From Prostheceraeus crozeri (Eukaryota > Platyhelminthes > Polycladida > Euryleptidae), in assembly GCA_907163375.1 (NCBI GenBank), contig CAJQUW010014413.1:1-64000 (forward strand): a stretch of 64,000 bases of DNA, in the 5' to 3' direction. Under the pieces are notes generated by a model, which saw nothing but the letters and a program-made list of their open reading frames with translations, was not told where the DNA came from and made no database searches. Position numbers and translations under genes: made by a program. Of the stretch, positions 11,905 through 21,199 are shown in pieces (position 1 is the stretch's first letter; every line of letters begins with the position of its first letter).

Positions 11905-14192
11905 GAGCGACTGAGCGACTCACTTATTTTCCGTCCAAGATTGCATCAAATTTGTAAAAAATTACCTTCTAATTGTTAATAGACAAGCAGCTTCATGCAC
12001 TTATCACCACAACTACCGTAGAGGTGGTGTCTAGAATTACAGTTAAGTGATTTTCGACTGATTTTCATCGGTTATCGTAACTTTCGAGAATTTGCCACCG
12101 AAAAATATATAGGTGAGTGAAATTTTTCCATGAATCCTAGAATTCGGCTAAACTAGTGTAGTGTTGGCATGAGTGCCCAACTCCTTGATTATCTGCGGGT
12201 ACAAGAAGTTTTGGCATCGAGGTATTTGCCTGAATGGCAGATCCAAAAACCTGAAATTGAATTTCTCGGTTGACTAGTGAAATGCATTCGAGAGGAGCGA
12301 AGGTGATACGTCGGCGGGTGTACACAGTCAACACGAAATTGTACAAGAAACTAACAGTAGGAGAGATTAGAAGAATACCGGAATCCTGACTTGTAGAAAA
12401 TCGTGCTCAGTAGATCTACATGTATGTTCTTTACATTTGACAAATTTCTGAAGAATTTGGGATGAAATTGAAATGATAAAAAAAAGATGAATTGCAGTAT
12501 TTTACAAATGATTAGGCCTATGCTCGATAGGATTTCAAGAACCAACTGTGTGCTTAGAAATAGCATAGAAACACGTGAACTGAGGATGCAAATCATGTCT
12601 GTTAGGCGGTTGACTAGGGTATATAGACGTCCAAAGATTCACTTTTCGGAAGACAAGTGGGCTACATCATGAAGAACTATCATCATCTACAGGATCAGTA
12701 ATATGCTCAACTTGTATGTAGCTTGTCGATGTACATGTCGTCTATACTGCCTCTCAAGTATTTACTTGAATGATTATTTGTTGAAATAGAAAAGAATTTG
12801 CTAAAACACTTAACACAAAAATTAAGGCCCACATATAATTTGAATCACGTCAAGAAAGAAAGCACCATTGAAAAGACAAGAAATTAAAGGCAGTGATGGC
12901 TGCTACAACGACTGAGTCGGTCCAATTTCGTTCTCGTGAATATCACAGCGACTGAGGTGGTATTGATCGCATCATAAGTGAAAAGCAGAAAACATCTACA
13001 CCAAATTGTCCACAAAAATATCAACCACAGAATAAGATTCTTGAAAAAAATAAGAATTGATCACAAACACGGTCTCTTTTAGTGTTTTTGGAGTAGTTCA
13101 AAACTATAGGAAATATGCTTCCCACGAAATGGCACGAATGGGGTCACAAAATTCCTCTAGGGCTGAAGGCGAGACAAGATAGAATCAGGACACATCACTG
13201 ATTCCATCACTGTACATATTTCTTGCTACATTAAGTCACTTGGAGTCTTTAACAGCTGGGAAACACGAGGTGGGACAACAGACATGGTTTAGTGTTGTGA
13301 AAGCTCAGCCGGTGCAATAGCTAAAACCGAACTTGTATCGCCCCAGCCGGTGTAATAGCCGCTGCCTTAAACTGACTTCATCATCTAATCACCAACCTTT
13401 ACCTAAATTTTCAGCAATAACCCTATGACATTACCCATTGTAGCAAAGCACGTGGCTTTATTAAACAACTAAATCATAACTCCTAGAAAACCTTGTGTCA
13501 AAAATAATTCTCGCACGAAATTAACACAAGTAAAAACCGTCGCAAACGTTCAAAATGATCACTAGGTTGATAATTCAAATGCCTGAACCAAAAAGAAATC
13601 GTGCCCTCTCAAAACACTGGAGATAACTGCAAAAATGCAATTAGACCCCTGTTTTCACTCAAAACTTGCTAACGATTTTTATAGTTCTGACTTGAACGAC
13701 AACTAATCATTTATGCGCCAAATTATTTCTCGCGTTATTTGTGAAAAGAAAAACCGCGAGATCGTGATTCGCGTGAAACCCATTCAGAGCAGTTTGCAAA
13801 AAAGCAGTATTGTCCCTATACTCGTAATGCTTTTTTGCCAGTCTAATTAGGCAACGAGAGAGGTGCCACGATAATTGAATTATGTCCAATCTAGCTCCAT
13901 ATAAACAAATAGTGTTGAATATCTTTGCTAGAGATACTTTACTGAAATAAGTGTCATAGGTGTTGATAAGACTTACTACTATAAGCTTACTTGTACATGT
14001 AGGCCCCCTAGAATGTCTGTTCTAGATGATTTTTTGGAATAGGCATATTGTTATAATTCAGTATAGGCTACACACATTGGCAGTTTACAGGAGAACAAAT
14101 AAAATTCAATAATCAAATTGTCAACATTTATCATGCATCTCATAACAGAATTCAAAGACTTGCATGTACAGGCATACTTGGCAGCATATGCA
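11905..14192. other. Gene-poor stretch left of the piggyBac relic
   Basis: Only short open frames, none convincing. The left terminus of the piggyBac element would be expected in or before this interval, but I found no TTAACCCGC-type end matching the right one at 38,081, so that end may be lost or diverged. Confidence 0.4.
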
Positions 14193-14457
14193 TCAAATAT
14201 CTAAACATTGATCACATAAACAGGTTTCTTGACTGTGTATTTTACAAACAAACCGCTTGCACTGATCATACAGACACGAATGCTTCGAAGCCGAAGATCT
14301 GTGAGGACAAATGTAGCAGCGGCCCCGCTTCAGATTTGGTGATCTCCTCGCGGAAGTAGACGAATTGGTCGAAGCTACATTGTACTGCATTTGATCCAAA
14401 ACGCGGCGAGATGATTGAGAAATGCTGAATGAAACATTTCTAGATGAAATTGCAATT
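14193..14457 (-). pseudogene. piggyBac transposase, C-terminal zinc-finger part
   Basis: This minus-strand piece encodes a cysteine/histidine cluster: GRCYICPHR, then C..QC near SCLYDQC, VCKIH and CLCDQC. Such a C-rich domain ends many piggyBac-family transposases and helps bind the transposon ends. The rest of the gene lies 21.6 kb away at 36,116-37,642; the reading frame is interrupted exactly at the target duplication of the palindromic element. The stop is at 14,193. The gene cannot make a normal protein while the insertion is present. Confidence 0.8.
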
Positions 14458-14463
14458 CTCATC
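14458..14463. repeat. Left target-site duplication CTCATC
   Basis: CTCATC at 14,458-14,463 is repeated at 36,110-36,115, on the outer sides of matching inverted ends. Taking out one copy and everything between brings the two parts of the piggyBac coding region together, which confirms the boundary. Six bases is the duplication length known for Polinton/Maverick integrases. Confidence 0.93.
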
Positions 14464-17290
14464 AGTAGTAAGTAAAACTCCCCTTCTGGATAGCGCAAGA
14501 TGGCCGCCGTCGCTGACGTCCCCCCCCCTCCGGACCGGCAGAGTGTCGTGGTCGGCCGCCGTGGTGCTTCGGGTCTGACGTCCCCCCCCCTCTGGAACGG
14601 CAGAGTGTCGTGGTGTGCCGGCCACGTGCGTCCGTCAGGTTCGCTGACGTCGTCGTCCTCCCCCCCTCTGGCCGACCGTCGTATAGCGCGCGGTGATGTG
14701 GTGTCTAGGTTGGCGTGGTGTGCCGGCCAGGCTGGCGTGGTGTGCCGGCCAGGTTAGGAGGGTGGACTGTCGTAGCTCACCTGAAAAATCCTAAGTGTCA
14801 GAGTGGCTTTGTATGGGTAAAATTTTGAAAATTTTCCAAAGTGTGGAATTTCGACCTGGGACCGTCACCAAAACATTTTTCATCAAATTTCACTGACCCC
14901 CCCCCCCCCCGACAGCAATCTTCTAACTTTGGTTCTAGTGAACGGATTTTGTTCGTTCGGGTTGCATTCGAAAGAGGATGAAAAACTGCTCGACAACATT
15001 TTTTGTTGCGAGTCAATCGGACCAGCCGTTCAAAAGTTAGAGCGGTTACAAGATTTTAGGTCGGAGCTCGCTCACCTGAAAAAATCCTAAGTGTGAGAGC
15101 TCCAGTGTGGTGAAAATTTTGAAAATTTTCCAAAGTGTGGAATTTCGACCTGGGACCGTCACCAAAACATTTTTCATCAAATTTCACTGACCCCCCCCCC
15201 CGACAGCAATCTTCTAACTTTGGTTCTAGTGAACGGATTTTGTTCGTTCGGGTTGCATTCGAAAGAGGATGAAAAACTGCTCGACAACATTATTTGTTGC
15301 GAGTCAATCGGACCAGCCGTTCAAAAGTTAGAGCGGTTACAAGATTTTAGGTCGGAGCTCGCTCACCTGAAAAAATCCTAAGTGTCAGAGTGGCTTTGTA
15401 TGGGTAAAATTTTGAAAATTTTCCAAAGTGTGGAATTTCGACCTGGCACCGTCACCAAAACATTTTTCATCAAATTTCACTGACCTCCCCCCCCTCTGGA
15501 CAGCTAGCTTCGCTCTTGGCTTCTAGTAGACGGATTTTGTCGTGCCATAGCTCGTTTGAAAGCTAAGAGTGAGACAAATTCACTGAAAGAAACGGCTTGT
15601 TCATATCTGTCTTCGTTCAAAAGTTAGAGCGCTTACAAGATTTTAGGTCGGAGCTCGCTCACCTGAAAAAATCCTAAGTGTGAGAGCTCCAGTGTGGTGA
15701 AAATTTTGAAAATTTTCCAAAGTGTGGAATTTCGACGTGGGACCGTCACCAAAACATTTTTCATCAAATTTCACTGACCCCCCCCCCCCCGACAGCAATC
15801 TTCTAACTTTGGTTCTAGTGAACGGATTTTGTTCGTTCGGGTTGCATTCGAAAGAGGATGAAAAACTGCTCGACAACATTTTTTGTTGCGAGTCAATCGG
15901 ACCAGCCGTTCAAAAGTTAGAGCGGTTACAAGATTTTAGGTCGGAGCTCGCTCACCTGAAAAAATCCTAAGTGTCAGAGTGACTTTGTATGGGTAAAATT
16001 TTGAAAATTTTCCAAAGTGTGGAATTTCGACCTGGGACCGTCACCAAAACATTTTTCATCAAATTTCACTGACCTACCCCCCCCCTCTGGACAGCTCGCT
16101 TCGATTTTGGCTTCCAGTGGACGGATTTTGTCGTGCCATAGCTCGTTTGAAAGCTAAGAGTGAGACAAATTCACTGAAAGAATCGGCTTGTTCATATCTG
16201 TCTTCGTTTAGATGTGAGACGCCATTTAAGATTTTGGGACATTGGCGAAAAACGACAGAGTTAGAATTTGGGACGTTTTGGGCTGTAGCTTCAAAACGAA
16301 GCATCGGATTGGAAAACGGATTTCAGATTTGGAATCAGCGTGAAATTCTGCATCTGTATGGTGAGTTTCAAGGCAATCGGCGAGAAAAAATTTTCAACAT
16401 TTTTCGAAAAACGACAGAGTTAGAATTTGGGACGTTTTGGTGTGTAGCGCCAAAACGAACCATCGGATGGGAAAACGGAGGCCAGATTCGGATTCAGCGT
16501 GAAATTCTGCATCGGTATGGTAAATTTGAACGCCATCGGAGAGAAAAATTTTCGCTGACGTCTCCCCCCCCCCTCTGGACAGCTAGCTTCAATCTTGGCT
16601 TCCAGTGGACGGATTTAGTCGTGCCATAGCTCGTTGGAAAGCTAAGAGTGAGACAAATTCAGTGAAACAAACGGCTTGTTCCTATCTGTCTTCGTTTAGA
16701 TGTGAGACGCCATTTAAGATTTTGGGACATTGGCGAAAAACGACAGAGTTAGAATTTGGGACGTTTTGGGCTGTAGCTTCAAAACGAAGCATCGGATTGG
16801 AAACCGGATTTCAGATTTGGAATCAGCGTGAAATTCTGCATCGGTATGGTGAATTTGAACGCCATCGGAGAGAAAAAATTTTCGCTGACGTCCCCCCGCC
16901 TCTGGACAGCTCGCTTCGATTTTGGCTTCCAGTGGACGGATTTAGTCGTGACATAGCTCGTTTGAAAGCTAAGAGTGAGACAAATTCAGTGAAAGAAACG
17001 GCTTGTTCCTATCTGTCTTCGTTCAAAAGTTAGAGCGGTTACAAGATTTTAGGTCGGAGCTCGCTCACCTGAAAAATCCTAAGTGTCAGAGTGGCTTTGT
17101 ATGGGTAAAATTTTGAAAATTTTCCAAAGTGTGGAATTTCGACCTGGGACCGTCACCAAAACATTTTTCATCAAATTCCTCTGAACGAGGGGGGAGGGGG
17201 GGTCCGTGAAATTTGGTGAAAAATGTTTTGGTAAAGGTCCCAGGTCGAAATTCGGAAGTTTTAAATTTTTCGACATTTTCACCACACTGG
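14464..17290. repeat. Left-arm terminal repeat array with poly-C tracts
   Basis: After a GC-rich first 300 bp (GCCGGCC, GCGCGC motifs) come diverged repeats of about 290-370 bp. They share the blocks GTGGAATTTCGACCTGGGAC, CACCAAAACATTTTTCATC and a run of 7-14 C beside CTGAC, and some carry an AAACGACAGAGTTAGAATTT module. Two unit types, with GACAGCAATCTTC or with GGACAGCT after the C tract, alternate. Open frames of up to 170 codons run through the units but have no known domain. The right arm carries the same array inverted and longer. Confidence 0.9.
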
Positions 17291-17488
17291 AGCTCTCACA
17301 CTTAGGAATTTTTTCACTTGTGGCATGTTACATGGACATGTGCTGACGGACCAACTTTCCGTGGTCATATCAGAATGGTTCAGGTGTCATATGATAGAGC
17401 ATGATGAGACGAATCGTTTGCAACAAAGCGCATGTCGCTACGATAAATACTTTCGGAGATAGAGCCATTTTAAGTTTTCTTCCGAGCA

Positions 17489-17496
17489 TATATAAA
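17489..17496 (+). promoter_or_regulatory. TATA box of left coiled-coil gene
   Basis: TATATAAA followed by a C run, 42 bp before the predicted first splice donor. The same element lies inverted in the right arm (near 30,856-30,863), and a variant sits in the diverged copy near 52,255. Confidence 0.75.
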
Positions 17497-17537
17497 CCCC
17501 CGACAACGTAAGTCTGATCACTTCATCGAAAGACGAG

Positions 17538-18101
17538 GTAAGCGACGGTCGTCGCTCTGAGCTCCCGATATCGGGTGTTTCAAAGGACTCTATCTTTTGA
17601 AGTAGGCAAGCTATCTTCTTACTTCAAAGTTTGTATGATAGAGTTTGATAGTGTCTTTACTACTGATAAAAATTTTTTAAAAGTAGTATGAGTAGTAAAA
17701 TGCGGAATTTTTTAAAAATTCTTAATTTTCAGTTTTTTCAAAGTTTTAACATATAGACTAAGGTTTTCAAGTATCCTGAGTTCAAATCTGCTATCAGATT
17801 TGAAATTTGACTAAGTCTAAGGCAGCTTTGAGGGGTTAGATCCCAGCTACTGATCACTACCTTTGACTCGGCGTTCCTGTTACCACTTCGGGGCAGTGAC
17901 AATGATGTCTTCAGCTGTAAAGAGCGGGTATCGGGGAAGATCTCTCACTTCCCTAGTGATCAGTACAAGGACTTCGGGCTGTCGACGGGATCGAGTGCCA
18001 CTCACTACACTCAAATCTATCATTCCTGACTAAGTGTAATACTTTAGGAATATGACTGTACTACATGATTCCAAACTTATACAAATTTCATTATCTTACA
18101 G
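17538..18101 (+). other. 5'-UTR intron with conserved hairpin
   Basis: The donor CGAG|GTAAGC and acceptor TTATCTTACAG| bracket 564 bp directly upstream of the coiled-coil start codon. The intron contains a 12-bp stem TACTGATCACTA (about 17,853) pairing with TAGTGATCAGTA (about 17,955). It is kept in all three copies; in the copy at 51.8-51.9 kb one A-U pair has become a G-U pair. Splicing is predicted, not observed. Confidence 0.6.
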
Positions 18102-18118
18102 TTAACAATAAATCAGGC

Positions 18119-19285
18119 ATGGCAAACGATAAGAATCGTAAATATCACATCAAAATGTGCTCATGTGGGCGAATTAATCGCAGTGCGGACGCCAAGGCGC
18201 ATGTCAAGAAGGCGGGCACCGGCCACATGATTATCTTGAATAGGGTTGCGTGTGTGAAGTGCAGAGTGCTGAAGGGTGATGAGGATGAGGCGCGTTTCTA
18301 CAGAGTGCATGCTGACTGTAGTGGTGGTTTAGTGACTGATTTGAGATTTACGCAGTTGATTGTGGAAGAGAGGGAGCGAATGTTGGCGATCGAGCGAGAG
18401 GGTAAGGTTGAGAATGTTGTTGAGAATGTTGTTGAGAATGATGAGTTGGCGAGAGCGGTTGCGTCGTTGGAGGGTGAGATTGAGCGAAAGAGAGTGCTTG
18501 AGAGTGATGATGAGGATGATGTGGATTTAGATAGGGAGCGTGTGAGGAAAATGAGCTCTTCGTCGTCGGAGGTGTCAGACATTGTCATCACCGACCCCCC
18601 GAAGAGCTCATCTTCCCCAAAAGTGAAGAGTGGTGGGATTCGTGTGCAGTCGGCGAGGTGGTTGAAGGATGAAGAGAAGAGGCATGTTTCGCAGCAGATG
18701 GCGCATGATTTGTTGGTTAATAAGTATGAGAGTTTGAAGAAAGTGAAGGATGAAGTTGTGAAGGAGTTTGATGAGTTGAAAAAGAAGGAACTGAAGTCGA
18801 AGGAGGTAGCGGATGAAAATATTAGAATGAGGCGTAGTGTGACTGATTTGAAGAATAAGACGCGAGAGTTGGAAGAGAAGAATGATGAGTGTGAGAAGAG
18901 GGCGAGTGCTGCGGAGAGAAGAATGAGAGATGCAGAAGCGAAGTTTGAGGAGATGATGAAGGAGATGAGTGTGTTGAGAGCGAGGAATGTTGAGTTAGAG
19001 AGGACTGTGCCTCGGCGGGGTGATGAGAGGCAGGCGTATGAGAAGTTGGAGCGCATGAGGGATGAGTGGGAACGTGTGAATGGGGATCGTTTGTTTGAGT
19101 TTCACATCCCTATTCGGGATAATCATTTGGCCGGCGAAGTACTCGTGAATCAAAATCTGGACGAGTCCATCCTATGCTATAACGGCCATCCAACGAAAAA
19201 ATGTTTGCATGCCAGCCTAAGAATGCGCGGTCACTTGCACAAATTTTCTATTCGGAAGCGCGCGAGACTGCCAAAGGATGGCTAA
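18119..19285 (+). CDS. Coiled-coil protein with Cys/His N-terminus, left-arm copy
   Basis: About 388 residues, starting at MANDKNRK. An upstream in-frame ATG at 18,065 lies inside the predicted 5' intron, so I prefer 18,119. The first 60 residues contain CSCG, two His and CVKC, which could bind a metal. A Ser-rich linker (residues about 145-170) precedes a long charged region with heptad-like Leu/Glu/Lys pattern, roughly residues 190-320, predicted coiled coil. A conserved tail holds FEFHIPIRDNHLAGE. I do not recognise the family. The TAA stop is followed within 4 nt by a second intron (19,290-19,350) and then by a histone-like 3' hairpin. The right-arm copy is almost identical but has a premature stop; a third, deleted copy lies at 50,884-51,676. 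Confidence 0.8.
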   Translation: MANDKNRKYHIKMCSCGRINRSADAKAHVKKAGTGHMIILNRVACVKCRVLKGDEDEARFYRVHADCSGGLVTDLRFTQLIVEERERMLAIEREGKVENVVENVVENDELARAVASLEGEIERKRVLESDDEDDVDLDRERVRKMSSSSSEVSDIVITDPPKSSSSPKVKSGGIRVQSARWLKDEEKRHVSQQMAHDLLVNKYESLKKVKDEVVKEFDELKKKELKSKEVADENIRMRRSVTDLKNKTRELEEKNDECEKRASAAERRMRDAEAKFEEMMKEMSVLRARNVELERTVPRRGDERQAYEKLERMRDEWERVNGDRLFEFHIPIRDNHLAGEVLVNQNLDESILCYNGHPTKKCLHASLRMRGHLHKFSIRKRARLPKDG

Positions 19286-19289
19286 CTTG

Positions 19290-19350
19290 GTAAGTGAAAA
19301 AGTAAATAAGATAGTATATCCTATTCTAATACATATCATTTTCATTGCAG
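19290..19350 (+). other. Short 3'-UTR intron
   Basis: CTTG|GTAAGT to TTCATTGCAG| gives a 61-bp intron right after the stop codon of the coiled-coil gene; the mature message would then run into the hairpin at 19,403. Matching splice signals occur in the right arm and, in altered form, near 50,737-50,795. Confidence 0.6.
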
Positions 19351-19402
19351 ATCTTTGCCCGCCTTCACCACCCCATCAATTCACTCCCGAGAACGAACCA
19401 TC

Positions 19403-19418
19403 GGCTCTCTTAAGGGCC
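19403..19418 (+). terminator. Histone-type 3' stem-loop 1
   Basis: GGCTCTCTTAAGGGCC folds as a 6-bp stem with a 4-nt loop (CTTA), with GG at the base, a U-A pair closing the loop, and ACC directly after. These are the hallmarks of the replication-dependent histone 3' stem-loop bound by SLBP. It lies downstream of the coiled-coil gene. The preceding GAGAACGAACCATC is shared with the other copies. Confidence 0.75.
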
Positions 19419-19419
19419 A

Positions 19420-19540
19420 CCTAGGGGCAAGACATGATAGAACCTCCACGCGGTTTGCCCTGGACAGTCCTCGGACTGGCGAATACTATCATTAAGTTGA
19501 ATCTGCTATCAGTCAACTTGAACGTTGCGTCGCGTTAGAG
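19420..19540 (+). promoter_or_regulatory. Intergenic cassette, copy 1
   Basis: Between each stem-loop and the next gene lies a repeated segment of about 110 bp with CAAGACATGATAGAACCTCC, a CGGTTTGCCCTGG block and TGCTATCAGTCAACTTGAAC. Further copies occur at 19,896-20,000 and 20,422-20,526, and inverted in the right arm. Its position just upstream of TATA boxes suggests a promoter-proximal element. Confidence 0.55.
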
Positions 19541-19543
19541 GGT

Positions 19544-19550
19544 TATATAA
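19544..19550 (+). promoter_or_regulatory. TATA box of small gene 2
   Basis: TATATAA, 33 bp before the start codon region of the 88-residue gene; the leader is TTTCAT-rich. Confidence 0.65.
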
Positions 19551-19582
19551 ACCACTGCCTCTCATTTCATTTCATTTCAATC

Positions 19583-19849
19583 ATGCAGACGCCAAACAGT
19601 CAAGTCAGCTCTCCTCGCGGACCGCAGTTAAGGCCGCGAAATTTATTTGAGGAGTTTGTCAGGCTAGAGGAGCAAGACAGAGTCCACAATAATCTTGCTC
19701 GGATTGGCAATCCGATGACAGCAACTGCTGTCAATCCAACGGAATGGCGCTACATTCCACTTTTTAGTCACGTGCCAATTAGCGTGGAAGTCGACAGTGC
19801 TACCAAAGAGAGAGTCAAAGACTCTCTCAGCAGAATTGGTAGGGTGTAA
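19583..19849 (+). CDS. Small unknown protein (88 aa), left arm only
   Basis: The protein starts MQTPNSQVSS, has a basic N-terminal third (RGPQLRPRN), then a mostly hydrophilic body ending SLSRIGRV. No domain recognised. A TATA box lies upstream and the second histone-type hairpin lies 30 bp after the stop, so the transcription unit looks complete and very short. The right arm lacks this gene altogether, which fits loss by recombination between the flanking cassettes. Coding status is inferred from the promoter-ORF-hairpin layout. Confidence 0.6.
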   Translation: MQTPNSQVSSPRGPQLRPRNLFEEFVRLEEQDRVHNNLARIGNPMTATAVNPTEWRYIPLFSHVPISVEVDSATKERVKDSLSRIGRV

Positions 19850-19878
19850 GATGACATTACTCCCGAGAACGAACCATC

Positions 19879-19894
19879 GGCTCTCTTAAGGGCC
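19879..19894 (+). terminator. Histone-type 3' stem-loop 2
   Basis: Second copy of GGCTCTCTTAAGGGCC followed by ACCATG, 30 bp after the stop codon of the 88-residue gene, again preceded by GAGAACGAACCATC. Confidence 0.75.
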
Positions 19895-20067
19895 ACCATG
19901 AGGCAAGACATGATAGAACCTCCACGCGGTTTGCCCTGGGCAGTCTTCGGCCTGGCGAATACTATCATTAAGTTGAATCTGCTATCAGTCAACTTGAACA
20001 TTATGCAGTCGATTGCTATCCCTGAAGCATTCTGATTCGCTGTTGAGCAATTCATTGTTGAAAACCC

Positions 20068-20074
20068 TATATAA
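20068..20074 (+). promoter_or_regulatory. TATA box of small gene 3
   Basis: TATATAA in CCCTATATAAGCC, 42 bp before the ATG at 20,116. The right arm has the same box inverted near 28,756-28,762. Confidence 0.65.
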
Positions 20075-20115
20075 GCCAGAAGATTGTAGCGCTTCTCATT
20101 CAATTTGAAGTCACG

Positions 20116-20370
20116 ATGGAAGCGACATCTGCCGACAACATTCCCGTCTTCATCGATGAAGACAACGCCATTCCCGAGTTCGTCATCCTCGACGAGTGGG
20201 ATGAAGAGGATGAGAAGAAGGGGAAGATCAAGAGGATCGTTTGGACGGATGAGGTGTGGACTCCTAAAACCACCCGCATCCGAAAGGTGCCAGATGCACC
20301 TGTACGACCTCGGCGGTATAGGGTCTATGACAACCTAACCGTCATACCCATTGACTATTCCAGCCAATAG
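20116..20370 (+). CDS. Small acidic/basic protein (84 aa), left copy
   Basis: The protein begins MEATSADNIPVFIDED; an acidic stretch (DEWDEEDEKK) is followed by a basic, proline-containing C-terminal half. The family is not recognised. A second frame at 20,105-20,338 reads a Ser-rich string and is probably a shadow. The gene lies between a TATA box (42 bp upstream) and a histone-type hairpin (35 bp after the stop). The protein in the right arm (28,460-28,714) is identical, so there is no divergence with which to test selection. Confidence 0.65.
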   Translation: MEATSADNIPVFIDEDNAIPEFVILDEWDEEDEKKGKIKRIVWTDEVWTPKTTRIRKVPDAPVRPRRYRVYDNLTVIPIDYSSQ

Positions 20371-20974
20371 TCAAATTCACACCCCCCCCCGAGAACGAAC
20401 CATCGGCTCTCTTAAGGGCCACCATGGGGCAAGACATGATAGAACCTCCTCGCGGTTTGCCCTGGGCAGTCTTCGGACTGGCGAATACTATCATTAAGTT
20501 GAATCTGCTATCAGTCAACTTGAACGTTGTAAATGAAGTTCGGTGTAATACCTCCTTTCGACGGGCGTTCCTGTAAAGGGCGGCGGTGAAACCCGTAGCT
20601 ATGTATACCGCAAGGGACATTCGGCAATGGTCAATCTTGTTAAACCTCTCTGCGTCATGTTTGCAAGTGATTGCCTCTGTCTCAACGTAGTATACATTCG
20701 CGCCTGGGCGACATTTAGCCAACTGTCGAAGGTTGCCTAAAACTTTCCATTGCATACGTTATGAGAACCATGAGTTCTACCTGTCTCTATCAATGAGACG
20801 AATTGATGAATGGAATGAAATGGGAGGACATTCACGCGCCACACGCAACATAACACACTTCTCTCTTCCGTAGTCTAACAAGCTCTTTACACATGGATCG
20901 CAGTCGATTGCTATCCCTGTATCAGAAGTGCAAGCTATCTTAATTTTGTTTGACACTATTTCATCTATCATCAT
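20342..20974 (-). other. Outward-facing open frames, left arm
   Basis: Two minus-strand frames (137 and 65 codons) run away from the palindrome centre and across the cassette and hairpin on the opposite strand. Right-arm counterparts are at 27,854-28,453 and a diverged one begins near 50,386. They contain YYVETEA.TCKHDAE and NARRKEVLHRTS. The frame stays open in the diverged copy, but DNA similarity alone could explain this. No domain recognised; I leave the coding question open. Confidence 0.3.
20405..20420 (+). terminator. Histone-type 3' stem-loop 3
   Basis: Third left-arm copy, after a poly-C stretch and GAGAACGAACCATC, downstream of the 84-residue gene; identical 16-nt hairpin followed by ACCATGG. 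Confidence 0.75.
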
Positions 20975-21190
20975 CGCCCATATGAAATGTTTTAAGATTT
21001 ACAAGTTAGACTAAGCGTGCTATTATTTCCAAATGAAAAAGTATACATGGTTAAATCATCCACTTAAGCCCATCCGTAGTCTAACAAGCTCTTTACACAT
21101 GGATTGCAGTCGATTGCTATCCCTGTATCAGAAGTGTAAGCCATCTTAATTTTATTTAACACTATTTCATCTACCATCATCACCCATATG
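20865..21190. repeat. Direct repeat next to the satellite
   Basis: A segment containing GTAGTCTAACAAGCTCTTTA and CGATTGCTATCCCTGTATC occurs twice here, about 203 bp apart (near 20,870 and 21,073). The right arm has it once (27,845-27,965), so the arms differ by a local duplication. Confidence 0.7.
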
Positions 21191-21199
21191 AAGTGTCAT

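Noticed and set aside
16117-17033. Open frames of 170 and 142 codons in the left terminal array
   Set aside because: They are translations of tandem repeat units with no known domain and are not listed as genes, though the frame conservation is flagged as a finding.
18298-19056. Long minus-strand open frame (252 codons) opposite the coiled-coil gene, repeated at 29,298-30,056 on the plus strand
   Set aside because: Ser/Phe-rich mirror image of the codon-biased coiled-coil frame; no promoter or domain of its own.
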